Assembly (NCBI RefSeq): GCF_050948215.1
Contig: NC_135149.1
Span: forward strand, 9,901,001 to 9,965,000
Reading direction: 5' to 3'
Length of the DNA stretch: 64,000 bases
DNA from: Halictus rubicundus
Taxonomy: Eukaryota > Arthropoda > Insecta > Hymenoptera > Halictidae
Shown: positions 11,634 to 24,640 of the stretch, piece after piece
How positions within the stretch are numbered: the stretch's first letter is position 1
Layout of the letters: each line of letters starts with the position of its first letter
The notes under the pieces: generated by a model
Database searches by the model: none
Told to the model about the DNA's origin: nothing
Seen by the model: the letters and a program-made list of their open reading frames with translations, nothing else
Translations under genes and position numbers: made by a program

Positions 11634-14600
11634 TTCAATGGAATGGTCTGTCTTTTCATTGTTGGCTACTTCTACTTACAAAAATCGAACTTAATGTACA
11701 CATGTGCTGTCTAGAGATCTGAAAGATTATGCACATGAGAATGCAGTCCAGATATCGTGTGGCATGAAATATTAAAATATATGAATCAATATTTACAATT
11801 AAATTAGTAATTGTAACACAATGAATTTGACAGCTTGATAACTGATCTGTTCCTCTAAAATTCATCTTTCTCCTCACTCTGATTCATCCTAAATAAATTT
11901 CTAAAAATGTATATTTGTCACAAAGATCCTCAGCCTAACGATTTGAACAACCAACGACATTATTGCAACTAATTCATATGTGTAAATCAAGAAGCAGAAA
12001 AGTGCAGCGCCTAGCATCGCTCTGGCACTCGCAAATAAATAAACGTTTCATTCAATTATTTCGAACGCCTCTGTGTCCGTTCGAACGGGCAGGGAATGGA
12101 AGAGTTATCGATGTACATAAAATATCATTATATGATGCTCGAAACCATGTTCCAACGGGCGGTACATATTGCGACATAATTCTGCGAATCCAGTTGCATA
12201 ACGGTGTACCGTTCGCCGACCGTAGGGAAGGGAAACTTTTATATTCCAACGGGCTGCGTTGAAAGACAAGTGATTCCCGACGAGTGAATGCAGCGAATAG
12301 AAACGTTCGAGTTGTCTCGATAAAGCGGTCCATTAAACTCGTTGCGATCTGACGTAACGAAACCTCGTAGGAACACGTGGTTACTTCGCCGCGCGGTTCA
12401 TCAGGCTGCATTATATTCCGATGCAATTGCGCGCCGCTCGCTAAGCAAGCGGCAGCTCCTCGTTGCCGAGGAATCGTTCGATATTATATAGTTTAACGCG
12501 ACATAACGAGGAAAATGCACGTTATGTGTGTGCATATTACACGCAACTGCAAATTATTAAAACATTTATTATATTGCTAATAATTAGACCGTGGATCTTT
12601 ATACGTTCACAGTATGGTAAGATTTGTAATATAGAAAGAAACTTATAAACTGTTGAGTTGTACGCTCTGTGATTGGCTCACACGCACGCCAAGTAGTAGC
12701 AACACCATTGTATAGATGACGCCCACAATGGACCCCCGAGTCATCTACGTCTAATACGTATACGTGGTTGATGGCTGTTACAACAAACCGTTACCGTTGT
12801 CGTTTTGTCTTCCGCCCTACCAAGCACGTGTCAACTATTGTAATACTTGTACCTTTTTTCTTTGTACTAAATATTAGATACCGTATATTCTGTGATTGGT
12901 CATTACCACAGCTACACCACTGCACCCACGATTCACGTCCCAACATAAACCAACAAGAACCAATAGCATTTTCATTTTGTTTTTTCTACTGACATTGTTT
13001 TCTTTGAGTAACTATTCATTATTATAAAACATACACCCTTATAGAATCCACATTATATAATTATAAAATGTTGTTCCACCCTATACGTCTGACTATAGCC
13101 CACAGTTTCTACTTGTACTATACACTGATAGCATTCGACATTATACATTTTCTGCAACGCTCATTGTCATATACATACACTTAATTATCGCAATGGTGAG
13201 ACACCCAATTATGAACAATCCTACTCTAATGATGTGTAACTGTGATCGTAAGTAGAACGTGCCCGCTATGGTCAGACGTAACTCTTTTTAAATGTACAAA
13301 ATAAATGGCCACTTATATTCACAATATTCTTGACTAATTCGTATGAAAAACATATGGTATTTGCACTTCGACTATTTATCTTAACTGTCCATTATCCTAA
13401 GGAGAAAATGTCACTTATAATCAGACACACACATTTCAAATATTTCAAATATTCCAACAAATGAAGCCATTTAAAAAACTTTCTACTCCACAATATTGAT
13501 TCGACTTTCTATACACAAAATTCCCATAATACACAAGCTTTGACAAAATAAAATGACTCCGAATAAATAGGTAATGCCTGCAAGCCGGTACGGTCTGCCA
13601 TTGTCTTCAAAGGCGAATGACATAAGCACGCAAAGTAGATGAACCAATTTCGGAAACACTCTGCATAATTTAGCGTTATAGCCGCTACTCGGCGGCGTCC
13701 CAAAGGAGACATAATAATCTTTAGGCGACCAGGTATCCTTTTCACGTATTAACGTGCAAGCACATAATGAGGCTATCATGTTCGAGGGCCTCGCACACAT
13801 GACGCCAAAGTTGTGGCATCTTATCGCATTGAAATTAATACTAATGTCTTTATCGAAAACAACCGAGGTGAAACTTTAACTAACCGCGGATGAAATGAGG
13901 CGAAAATCGCAATACAAAATTTCTATCTTCTCTATTCCAGGTTTATTTTCGAAAGATTAGTTTTCAAATACTGTACAGGCTACGCGTCAAACGGACGAGG
14001 TGGAAATTCCCCGATTATTCGCTCTTGTTTTATAATCCGTTTTCCCGAATAGTTAATCTCCGAAAATACGAGCGAATCCCGATGCAAAAAACCGTTTCTC
14101 GTTTCATCGGTATTTAGTTTGCCGTAAATTAAAACACTCCGTGGAAAACCAATGAAAAACGTTGGCCGCACAGCCGTTGGTAAACTGCGGAGGTTTTAAT
14201 TTAATTTTTTAAATGAGTACTTTGTGCAGGGATATTCTACTTAATCGCATTGTTCATTGGGGAACTTCTAATGGAGTTCCCGGAAACTTCAGGGTCTTCT
14301 TGTAAGGGATAGGTAAATTCACCTTGTCAATGTCTGATCAGTGCAGTTCATACTACTTAACCCCTGAACTGAATGGAAGACTTCAGTAATGAGAAGATAA
14401 TTTTGGAAACTGATATCTGGATGATATAATTTCGTGATCTGCTCAGTAAATTTCGAGCATCAGTTATTGAATACGAATAATACAATATGTACAATAATAA
14501 ATTTTGTTGTACGTAGCTGCTTTTTTATTTTGAATATTTTCTGCTTACATTCAGATTTTATACGTATAAATCGAAATACCTTCTTTACGATGAAAAAAAC

Positions 14601-15224
14601 AATAACCATTAAAAATTTATTGAAAATTATGATAATCTAAGGATACGAATTATATAAAATTACTGGATGAAAGATGTCTAGAACCTAAAGAATTTTAATA
14701 TCAAAAATTTAGATGGCCCCTTTGTAGTCAACGCAGTGGCCACACAAAGTAACAAATAGCACCGTAAAAGCCGCAGAAAAGAAAAGAAAAATGTGCTCCA
14801 GAGTGCTAAAATTTCCTTTCACCCTTTACAGTCACCATCAATATCACCCTCCCTTATCAACGACTGAAAACGTCGCCGCTGAAAAACGAATCCACCATCT
14901 GGACGTTGGTCAGAGCTTTTGACTGGTCGACGAAGCTCGCTACGTTTACGGAATTGCAAATATAAGTGTAAAGAAGATTTACCGTTGTAATTCCGGTTGA
15001 AATAAATACCGGTAAACGCCGTTGAAATTTTTCACTGTCTCGAAATCCGCAAAATATATTCCCGGTAGTGTGACGTCCAAGAATGAAAAGATTTATGGCA
15101 AGAGGAAACAAGGTAGAAGGCGAAGTCTAAACATCTGATAGAACTTTAAAATAGAAGCCCCATGCGTTTTCCATGAAAAAGATTTCCAAGTTACGACCCG
15201 AGTACAGGGCCGATAAAACTTTGA
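11634..15224. other. unassigned stretch
   Basis: No gene recognised. Frames at 12052-12426 (-) and 11963-12262 (+) overlap antisense and have no domain. 12660-13320 has two loosely similar segments, each with CTGTGATTGG. Frames at 13483-13800 (-) and 14857-15111 (-) are unrecognised. The rest is AT-rich. Confidence 0.35.
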
Positions 15225-15560
15225 ACAAAAATTTGAAGTTCCATGATATTATAAATTAATGACATCTTCCTTGAAACATCTAATGAACTTAATAAGCCTA
15301 ACTAGTAGAACGGGCTGAGAATAAGGCAATCTTGAGGAATGTTTTTTAGGGAAACTGCAAGTTGTATCTTTTCGATACTTTTTGAATACGTTTCTAGGTT
15401 TCTTTGAAAGTTGAAAACGCCTTTTTAATTAAAACATACTTATCGAAATATAAACACAGACCTAGCCCAGACCAATTTGTGTAACGGGCTGAAGTGAGGG
15501 CAATTTTTATCGTGCGAGTTTGAATAAAAAAATTGATGAAACAAAAATCGAAGCATTAAA
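15225..15560. repeat. degenerate direct repeat, ~175-bp spacing
   Basis: AACGGGCTGAGAATAAGGCAA near 15309 and AACGGGCTGAAGTGAGGGCAA near 15484 match in most positions. Flanking similarity is weak, so this may be an old tandem duplication or chance. Confidence 0.3.
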
Positions 15561-15562
15561 AT

Positions 15563-16015
15563 ATGAATAATTTCATGTTATGGGGGTTCGAAGTCTCCCA
15601 ATTCCTGATGAATTCACCGTTCCAAATTCCCGGAGCTCCCGTACTTTTGCTAGGAGTTTTTCGCGCTATCGAGCTCGGCAACTTCGAAACATTGAATTCT
15701 TTCGGATTGTTTAATTCCGGTTTAATTTCGGTCATAGATACGGCCGACAGTGACTGCTGGCCCGGAACATTTATGGTTCGCCGCGTCGTCCTCGCGGAAG
15801 GAAAAGCGTTTTCTCCCTCGGACACTTGCATTTTCCCGGGATATTTTCCGAGCACGGTGTCGCAGGGAAATCAATCTGCATACGCTGCATCCTCAGTCTT
15901 CTACATACAAACGGTTCTGATCCTCGTGGCAAACGCGAACCTATCCCCGGGCACGTTCTTCTCCTTTAAATCTTCGTTCCTTTTCTTGGCCGAAGTCTCT
16001 CGCCGCGAGGAATAA
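15563..16015 (+). CDS. unrecognised 150-codon open frame
   Basis: Starts with ATG and ends with TAA. The translation is hydrophobic with several aromatic residues (for example APVLLLGVFRAIELGNFETL near residue 30) but has no known domain, signal peptide or repeat. An antisense frame covers 15556-15855, which lowers the chance that either is real. The stretch is GC-richer than its flanks. Most likely non-coding. Confidence 0.1.
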   Translation: MNNFMLWGFEVSQFLMNSPFQIPGAPVLLLGVFRAIELGNFETLNSFGLFNSGLISVIDTADSDCWPGTFMVRRVVLAEGKAFSPSDTCIFPGYFPSTVSQGNQSAYAASSVFYIQTVLILVANANLSPGTFFSFKSSFLFLAEVSRREE

Positions 16016-17561
16016 TTTAAAAGGAGTCCCCCGGAGTGCTGGCAAGTGTTCTGACGAAGAATCGTGAGACTAATACGGTTCATTACTCAACTACGCGGGG
16101 AGGCTCATCAACGGTAGAGCTTCCCCTCGGCGGAGATTGGTACTTACCTAGGGTGTTAATTCTAGGGTGAATTAATGCACGAAAAATGTAAAATGGGAGT
16201 AAGGTGTGCGGTGAATCGCTAAACAGAATGGGGAACACCGCTGGATAGTATTTAATTGCGGCGGGAGAGCGATTCATTCTTGGCGCTAGTCAATTAGAAG
16301 ACGGGTTTTGATCAATCTGTGCCAGACTGTTATTATTAATCCACTACGGATTTTGTGCATTTATAAGAAGAATGAATACGTCAGACACACCTGAAGAAAA
16401 ACCTGTGAAGTATTTAAGAATGTTATATTATTTTCGACTTATTCAAATTATTAAAAATACATTTTTATTCAACTTCTGTTTCCTGCAATGAAAGTGGAAA
16501 GTTTTTGTTTGGCATGAAGATCCGCGGTTTAATTTAGTGGACTCTTTATTAGACTGTGTATCTTTATGTAAAACAAAAATTGTGGACGGCAATTGTAAGC
16601 AACTTTTGTAAATTGGAAAAGCATGTCGGCGTTTCTGATCTCTCTAAATATTTTCCCCATTTAAAATATAAAATCTATAGTCCGCGGACAAGTTGTTATT
16701 GACAAATAAACTGCAAATCCTTATGGAAATACAAATTTTCTTCGTTGATTTCAAAGGGATCCAGATTCAGATTTCATTATTTCTCTAATGATTTCAAGCA
16801 AGTCACAAAATGATATATCGATATTTCTAAATTATTTTAATCGTTCTACTTGATAGTTGTTCAGGCGAGGCAGACATGAAGTTGAAACTAAATTCTCTAA
16901 AATCTCTGGAAAATTCCCACTAACCAAACAGTTAGAAATCAAATAAACCGAAATATGGTAAGAATGCAAATTACAATCTGCGACTGCCGGTGTACTTAAA
17001 CTGAAAACTCCGCTAGGTTAAGCGTTCCCAAATTATGGCAACTGGAAATATAAATTTGGTTTAGAGTAACTCGTCAGTCTTGCTTAGCTTGCAACGACGT
17101 GCCAGATGTTCTCAACACTAAACTTCTTCAAGCCCCTTCGCTCTCCCAATTAATCTTCGAAGTCAAAGTAGCAAAATCTGTACAATCCCCCACCGAATCC
17201 ATCGGCGTGCATGTACCGACGGTTTCTTCTGGCCACGAATCGATACGCAGCTCCATATTAATGGACCCGTGGACGCACAACGTCATACTCCCGATCTCAA
17301 ATGAGATTCAATATTCAATAACAGCACAATGATATACAAATTCGGTCCCCGGTTAATCATCGTTTATCCGTCGGTTGCATAAACGCGAGCGCGTTCCGTC
17401 TCGTTCATTAATAAAGAGCCGCCGCTAATAAAGGGTCCCGCGCGTGCCAATATTTATCGTTGAGCGTGTCAATGCCACGTGACAATGATTAATGAGATTC
17501 AACGCAATGTTTCGAACCGTTCTACGAACGAAACCCGTGCCATTATTACGGGACCAGTTTT
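16016..17561. other. unassigned stretch with one dispersed-repeat copy
   Basis: No gene recognised. 16415-16535 holds a copy of the dispersed repeat described below (GAAGATCCGCGG near 16515). 16600-17000 is AT-rich. Frames at 17099-17332 and 17425-17616 have no domain. Confidence 0.4.
16415..16535 (+). repeat. dispersed repeat copy (GATCCGCAGTCTA family)
   Basis: Shares, in order, ATTATTTTCG-CTTA, TTTATTCAACTTC-GTTTC, TGCAATGA, a TTTTT-TTTG run and AAGATCCGCGG with copies near 27590-27690, 30205-30312, 19895-19945, 31820-31875 and (inverted) 55771-55850. Diverged, non-coding; origin unknown. Confidence 0.5.
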
Positions 17562-17626
17562 CACGCACGCACGCACGCACACGCACACACGCACTCGCAC
17601 ACACACTCACACACACAGTGTGTGTT
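17562..17626 (+). repeat. CA-rich microsatellite
   Basis: Imperfect (CACG)n then (CA)n, ending in a small palindrome ACACACAGTGTGTGT. Confidence 0.9.
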
Positions 17627-18085
17627 CCAGCTTAAAGGATCATTCAATGAAACGATAGTATTTGCACGAGGTCAGCGTTAAAACGCGGCGGGCACGGATC
17701 CCGCCGGCCACTTCTAGGCTCCATCCAAGGACCGCTGAATATTCATAAAACGCCAGCGTCACGACGCATATATAATTAAAGAGTAATCGCTGCGAGCCGG
17801 CAGTCGGGCACAGTTATTAAATTTAGCTTATTACCGTGTTCGCCTCACCCGTCGGCAAACAGCTGACACTGTCGCATAAACTCTCATCGAAAGTTTCCTA
17901 GGCCTTCGGCCTGTTTTTGTTATTTTTTTTCAGTTCGACGCGAGGTTAATTCAGAAGTTTTTATTAACTTCAGCGGGTAATGTCGACGGCACAACATTTA
18001 ATAGATAACTAAACTATCGCACGCGGAAATAGCGGGGCGCCAATTAGAAACGCGAATATATGTAAATGGACGTTTATACTTGCAA

Positions 18086-18364
18086 GGAATTTAAAAAATT
18101 ATGAAACTTTGGGTATATGTAAGTATGTACTTTTCAAATTTTTTTCCTGATTATAGAAACAGTTGATGAATGTTTTACAAGACAATAGTCTTATAGTTTG
18201 CTAGTTATAACGCAAAATCGAAAAATAGTCGAATTTTCTAAGATCGATTTCATTCCCTTAAAATAAATTTGGACAGCTGCAAAAATCGCGTAAAACATAT
18301 GTACTCACATACGTACCTACGTATGCACTATATATCCCCGAAGTTTCATATTTTTCGGAATTTC
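18086..18364. mobile_element. possible short inverted-repeat element (MITE)
   Basis: GGAATTTAAAAAATTATGAA plus ACTTTGGGTATATG at the left matches the reverse complement of the right end (AAGTTTCATATTTTTCGGAA preceded by TATATATCCCCG) over ~45 bp with mismatches. The interior is AT-rich and non-coding. No clear target-site duplication, so confidence is low. Confidence 0.35.
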
Positions 18365-18596
18365 CGAATTCGATATCATTCCTTGTTAGCAAAAAAAAAA
18401 TACTGTATCTTCTACAAAAAAAAAGAATAACGAAATGAAAAAGTTATATTTGGTATTGAATTCACTATATAGAAATAAAAGTGTGAAATAAAAACAGTGT
18501 CGCATTTCTTCATCAAATATTTATAACGCACATCCTTTGTATCAAATATTTTCAAAATCTAATGCCCGTTTATACAATTTTGTATAATCAATTATT

Positions 18597-18790
18597 TTAT
18601 ACGACGGAAATAGTTAAAAATTTTATTGCCAACCGCATTAATCGACACAGTACGTAATGGACAATAGAAATATAGCTAACCAGATTCATACGGTTCCAGT
18701 TAGGAGAGCTTGCAATGCCTCTCGCAGCGTGGAAAATTTGCGATAACAATAAACTATCACAAGCCTCTGTTGTCGCCGATACTATTCCAC
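18597..18790 (-). CDS. candidate terminal exon (unrecognised)
   Basis: On the minus strand a good acceptor (TTTTTGATTTCAG) is followed by a 63-codon open frame to TAA. It begins GIVSATTEACDSLLLSQIFH and ends in a hydrophobic stretch. The acceptor and the helix-like composition are the only support. No donor-linked upstream exon was identified and I do not recognise a family. Confidence 0.15.
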
Positions 18791-19447
18791 CTGAAATCAA
18801 AAAGCGAAAACGCAATTAAAACGTTCTATATATGCCCCTTCGCATTTCTACAGAAACCATTCAAACCGGTTGCTATTTTGTGACGAACAACTTTCATGCG
18901 GAAAAAAAGCGAAACAGTTCAATATAAAATCAATTGCTCGTTCTGAAAAATGTTTTCTACTTTCACGGCAGATACAGTCGAAATGGTACTTGCGGAACCA
19001 GAAAATTTTACGCGGTGTAATTGCAGACACGGTAGATAAAGTTTGCGACGCCATTTTGTGGGCGGGAACGCGACGATGTGAAACCGGTTGGAAGTTGCAT
19101 GCCGGTCCCGTTTGTTGCGGTAATCGAAGTAAAAGATATTCGAAGAACGGTGGGAAGTGTCGTTAAAATTGCACCCGGCGGTCCACTTGGACGCGTTTTC
19201 GCACATTGTTGAGAACAAGAACATTTATTGAGAATAGATAAATCTTCCGGAAGAACGGGACCATTGGGTGCACGCCTCATCGACCAACTCGGAAATTCAT
19301 TGTCTTTGGTTGGATGCAATAATGTTTGAAGCAGCCGAGTATGAGATAAAAGGGACTGGGAACACCCAACATAAAATATCTGGGCGCTGTCGAGCAAGAG
19401 AACACAACTGAACATTTCTTAAACTGTGGGAGACATTATAGTGTGAC
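18791..19447. other. unassigned stretch
   Basis: Several overlapping frames on both strands (longest 19008-19415, minus) without domains. Moderately GC-rich at 19010-19300. Confidence 0.35.
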
Positions 19448-19603
19448 TTAAAGCTGTGTCCACACTGAAGCTACATCGCGGAACATTTTCTCGCCTTTTG
19501 TTGCTTTCTTCTTCTCTTGCCCGACCCGTTTTATGTTTACATTCCTCGGCGACCGAGGCTTCTCGAGCTGCATGGCCCCCCACGGGGTGTACCTCTCGGT
19601 CAT
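19448..19603 (-). CDS. candidate small ORF or exon, basic 51-residue product
   Basis: On the minus strand an AG that could be an acceptor (GTTGTCCCAG) is followed 10 bases later by an ATG at 19603 and 51 codons to TAA. The product begins MTERYTPWGAMQLEKPRSPR and has a lysine-rich second half (EKKKATKGEKM). Third codon positions are strongly GC-biased in the first ~20 codons, unlike the AT-rich surroundings, which is the main support. No known domain. It could be the 5' coding part of a gene or a chance frame. Confidence 0.22.
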   Translation of the reverse strand: MTERYTPWGAMQLEKPRSPRNVNIKRVGQEKKKATKGEKMFRDVASVWTQL

Positions 19604-19708
19604 GGGGATTGTTCTGGGACAACTATAGGCTAGATATTTGAGACATTTATCGAGTAGAGACTGTATTTGCAAATCGTTATTTAAGTTGCTGAGTGCATTC
19701 CAGAACAT

Positions 19709-20533
19709 AATTCCAGCAATACTTGATGAAAATAACTAGTATTCACGATCTGGCAGGATTAAACGAAAAATGGGCCAACTGACCAATAAATAAATGTCAA
19801 TTTCTTATGAATTAACAAAGGCATCCCATTGAATAATAATTGCACATTTTGTTTCACAATGCTTTCTCTTGTCTTTCAATAAAAAAAATTAACTCTTTCC
19901 TCGTGCAATGGGCACAGGACAGTTTTATTTTGTATAAAGATTCGCAGTGTAATTATAACAAGATTTAATCATTTTTTGAAAGAAATTGCATCAAATTAAA
20001 TTCTTAAGAAATTCGTTCAAAGAAAATTTTTCAAAGGAATTCTTAAGAAACTCTTCTGAAGAATTTAGTAGGTCAGCATTTTTTCGTTTGCCCTATTCAA
20101 TAAATATGAATGATATCTCTCATTTTAAAATGACACCAAAAGAATCCTTTGACTCTTAGTTACAATCTTTGTAAGCAAAAAATTTTCAAAATACATTACT
20201 GTATTTTTTTTTTTTAATGAGACGTGAATTATTTGTATTTATGACAAAGGACACATACAAAATTCGTGCAGATTTAAATATTCATAGTCAAACTTCTGTT
20301 TGGTAAAATCTTTTTTACAAAATTCAAGAAAACTCGTAAAAATTCGTGGCAACGCGAAACGTATCAATGTATAATATAAAAACATACGAATTTATGTGCA
20401 CTGGCAGAAAAATGTATGCATCAAAAGATGTCACATTTCAACAGATAAAAGTCTGGACTTTGGGATCGCAATTTTAAAAAATACGCCACAGAATAACATC
20501 AGAAATATAGATAACGGAAACAATAAAATTGAA
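19709..20533. other. unassigned AT-rich stretch
   Basis: No gene or element seen. One small fragment of the dispersed GATCCGCAGTCTA family lies near 19895-19945 (AAAGATTCGCAGTGTAA). Confidence 0.45.
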
Positions 20534-20769
20534 TACAAATATTTGTACACTTAATTGACACAAAGTAAATACACGAACGATTCTGTATAATTTCTGCAAT
20601 ACTTTTCGCGAATTACGCACATAAAAAATAGATTAAAGAAAAATGTCAGGAATAAAAATGATCAACCAGAAATTGGACAAAAATATTTGCACACTAAATT
20701 CACATATAAAGAATACCTAAATGATTTTACATAATTTGTGCAATAATTATCGCGAATTACGCGCGTGTA
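20534..20769. repeat. two-copy tandem repeat, ~144-bp period
   Basis: Copy 1 (20534-20622) and copy 2 (20677-20769) share ACAAATATTTG, a TACACGAACGATTCTG / TACCTAAATGATTTTA segment, ATAATTTCTGCAATA and CGCGAATTACGC. Identity looks about 75-80%, so the duplication is older than the one at 3.4 kb. Confidence 0.75.
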
Positions 20770-21502
20770 AAAATTATTCAAACTCATAAATTGTCGTCAT
20801 TATAACGAGAGACGTTATATTAAACAAAAACTTGGAGCACGTATAGCAAAAATGAAACATCTGGCTCGTCGGTAAAATTTATGGGGCCAACTTATAACGG
20901 GATGCGGTGAACAGTATGAAAACGAATGGTGAATTTCGAGCAGGGAGCGAATGAGTTTCATCCCACCAGAGCATTCAATGCGCTCTTTTCATTATTGGAC
21001 CATCTCAGCGGGTTAAATTTTAGGGACTCCGACGATTTTCGAGCAACAAGTAACTACGAAAATATTTTCTGCGTGCGAATAAATTCCGTCAAATATTTGC
21101 TCGGTTTTAATGCCGTGACGTAATCAAAAGTAGTGAATGAAACATTTTGGCGACGCGGGAGGGGTGATAAATATTGAAAAAATTGAAAGCAAACGAGCAA
21201 CAGTCGAGGAATCAAAACTTTCACAGTTCTCACGTGAAACTCGTGCCAGTAGAAAAGTTGAAGGACAATCGAGGAAACATTTAATCGTGTTGGTGTTAGT
21301 TAAACACAGTTGCCATAGTTGGACCAGATAGTACCTTCAACCGTTCGTACGAATTGTTAGACTCTGAATTTTTACATGGAAAAATGAATAGCTAAAATAT
21401 AAAGCTGAGGAAGAACTTAGCGAATTTAAAAGCGTCAATATATTATTTTCTGTTCATTAAAATTATTAATAGCAGAAATAAATTGTTATTTGGTTCCAAG
21501 AC
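20770..21502. other. unassigned stretch
   Basis: AT-rich. Two short plus-strand frames (20926-21123, 21137-21331) have no domain. Confidence 0.4.
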
Positions 21503-22063
21503 TTAACTTCACCTTGGAAACCTAGACATTTTTAACATTTTACTATAAAATCCTGTACATCTTGGCGAGAAAATTCCAAAAATCAACGTTTTAAGGCGAG
21601 GAATTCACTGGTTCAAAAATTATGCGTGTTTAAAGTTGAGCGATTACTATGTTCTGGGACAAGCTGGCATCGAACAATAATGGAAATATAGAGAATCATA
21701 TACGGGATCTCAAAGAGAAGGTATAATCCAAGTTGGTTGGAATTAGGTCGTTGGAAGGGTAGAGTCCCAGGGGACTGACATTAAACTTTCCGACACTAGG
21801 CTTTTCGATTAGGCGACGCGTCGGCCAACTCCGAGAGGTGACTTCTGTTTAAATAAAAACTTGCAGTTACTTGCAGCGTGAACGGAAAGTCCATACATAC
21901 GATTATAATCACAATTGTTACAATCGCTCAACTTTAAACACGCATAACTTTTCAACTAGTAAATTCCTCGCCTTAAAACTTCGATTTTTGGCATTTTCTC
22001 GTCCAGATGTACAGGATTATATAGTAAAAAATTAAAAATTTCAAGGTCGCCAAAGTAAAGTTC
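21503..22063. mobile_element. foldback element with ~148-bp terminal inverted repeats
   Basis: Left arm 21503-21650, right arm about 21917-22063, in inverted orientation with high identity (GAGAAAAT-CCAAAAATC, TTTTAAGGCGAGGAATT and GCGTGTTTAAAGTTGAGCGA are shared). The left end starts TTAACTTCACCTTGG; the right ends CCAAAGTAAAGTT. The arms belong to the same family as 1197, 25540 and 34960, but the ~266-bp interior is unrelated to those copies and is not palindromic. Non-coding; no transposase. Confidence 0.85.
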
Positions 22064-24510
22064 CACAGTCTAGCGATCGTTAATATACTACAATATATTA
22101 CAATATGGTACCTATAATTTCAGTGTAGACATTTTCAGTCCTAACAAAGATTTGTAGGATAAAAAATACACAACAAAGTACTGAAAAATGCATCGTGCAC
22201 GAGTGCACACATTTTATATGTCGATGTATAAAAAACCGAGGGCGAAATGAAATATATTCTTTTATTAAACAAAGTATTGTGAACCTTTGTTGGTTTATCT
22301 CATTCTTTATTACAAACGAACTGCTAGCTTGTATAGTCATTGTAAGTTCTATTTATTTCATCTACTCATTTCAATGTTCATACAGTTCGGATTAGGCAAC
22401 AATGCAACCAACCTAATCCCCGTTTTTTACACCACGTTTTTCACTCATAAATATGCATGCCAGGATACATTATTAAATAGTATTATGACCCCATTTTTCT
22501 TGTCAGACGGTGTACACTACTAATCAAAATTATTTGATCGCTTTGTGGATTTAGTATAGCCGGTGTATCATTACTGGTTAATTGCATGTGTTCTCACCTT
22601 GATGTATGCAAGTGTAAGAAGTTATTTTTTTTTTAATGGTGGCGACCTCATTTGCCGTATCGGTGTGTGTAACATGCTAATCGAAATTATCTGATCATTA
22701 CTTATTTACATAAAAATAGGGAAACTCATTTTTTTAATACGTTATGTATTCACGAATTTACGGGAAAGAATCTATTTTAGTACATTTTTTCGACAATTTT
22801 AGATGGGAAATTCTTTGTGTTGCAATGTAGTACTTCAGGTAATTAATTATTTTTCATAATTTCCCTTATTTACAGTCTTCCTTTGACTCCTCAATAATAA
22901 TAATAATAAAACTATTTGAATATTATTCTCCCTTTGAATAATGCTAAAACAATATTTTCTATATCAAGACAAAAATAATACAAGAACTATAAAATGACAC
23001 ACAGAATAAACTCATGAAAGCAGCAATCTGGTTAGCCAACGCAGCAGAATGAAAAAGAAATGATTATAAACGATTGAATTGAATCAATTAAAAATCCCAT
23101 CACGCCAAACGCGGTTGGTTTTATCATCGTAAATATATAAATTAATAAAACGATCTCGTTCGAGCGAGAAAGGCTGAATCATTTCGTCCTGTCGACAAGA
23201 AATCACCGACGCAGATACAATTGGGGTTCATTAAACATACCGCGTGAACGAGGGGGCGACGATAATCGACGAAATCCGGACGAATTATTGAATAAACGAC
23301 AAAACGGTTTGCGCGCACGAGAAAATCAACGGCATTTGTGCTCAACGGCTTGCAGCGATTATTTTGCATGCATGATTCTTCCATTTTATTTTGTTCCTTT
23401 TTTTTTCTTTCGGTTGGCAATGAAAGTCTTATGAGGCGGTCCATGAATTTTACGGATCGTGTAAATTACCGTTCCTCACTGGGGAATTTGTCCGCGAATG
23501 CTCTCTAATTTTCGACACGTTTTAAACGTTTCCCGGGAGGTTCGCATAAATAGAGACACGTCGCACCGTGCACAGGTGTGCGAGCTATTGCACTGGAAAC
23601 AAGCTTTTCACGCTATCCCTGTAGAATCGCGGTTTTACTGAAGTTCGAGACGAATCTGAGCGAAAGAACCATTCAAAATGTCTGTCACCTAGTCTTACAA
23701 ACCACACAAATTGTCAAATTGATTCCTGATAATTCTTAAGGAAAATTATGTGTAAAATCTATTCTAGTGTTCTTTTAAAAAATGCAAAAATTTTATTAAA
23801 AATATTTTAATCGAAGGAACCTTCAGAAAATGATCGACCAGAGGGAAAAGAAGAATCAATATAGTGAAAATGAAGGAAATAGAAATAATAGAAGAAATAA
23901 AAATTTTAATCTAGCATAATACCTTCGATTAAAATTTATTTTGTTGTTGACTCGTTAGTCTGAAGTTTATTTTAAACTAGTATACATATGTAGGTACAGA
24001 AAATGTCTTTTCTGTAAAATTTGTACAGGTGTTTGTATTATCTTCTTTCTCATTAAACTTTCCAATGCGAAATATTTTTTGATAATTTACTCAGGTAAAG
24101 CAAGGCAGATTCAAGAACAAGAAGTAATTTAGTTTTAAACTCGGCGAATAATGAATAGAATGTTTGTTGAACTTGCACGAGGCAGCGATTTTTCGAGTGC
24201 GGGACAAGAGGAATTGCACACGTTCTTGTTTGGCATACTTGCTGCAATCAAGCCTCGTGAGTATAGCGTTCGTCGTAACTTTGATAAACTTTCTATTTAC
24301 TCTTATATGCACCACTTGTATTTCTCTTTTCATTTCTATATACAGTCGTCATACTCGTTTTGATTCGGCAACAGAATTTTTGAAAATATATCTTCGTTGC
24401 AGTAGGTCGAGTAAATCAACATTTTCACCATGATTCATCATTTTCACTATTCGTTTTCCTCATTAACACAAATTGTGCATATAGTACATTTTTTTTAATA
24501 GTACATCTTT
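22064..24510. other. unassigned stretch
   Basis: AT-rich at 22080-23100 and 23700-24500, with GC-richer DNA at 23150-23700. Short overlapping frames have no domains. No element ends found. Confidence 0.4.
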
Positions 24511-24640
24511 GAAATTTGTTAGAGAAAAATTTAAACAAAGCCATTTCAACCACTATCCACTTGCTGTGATAAATTTTTGCAATTTATTAGAGAAAAATTT
24601 AATCGACGCCATTTCGATCACTGTCTACTTCCGGTAATAA
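24511..24640. repeat. two-copy tandem repeat, ~68-bp period
   Basis: Copies share AATTTGTTAGAGAAAAATTT / AATTTATTAGAGAAAAATTT, then GCCATTTC-A-CACT and TC-ACTT at the same spacing. Identity is about 80%. Confidence 0.8.

Noticed and set aside
15556..15855. 99-codon minus-strand frame
   Set aside because: Antisense to the 15563-16015 frame and no recognisable features.
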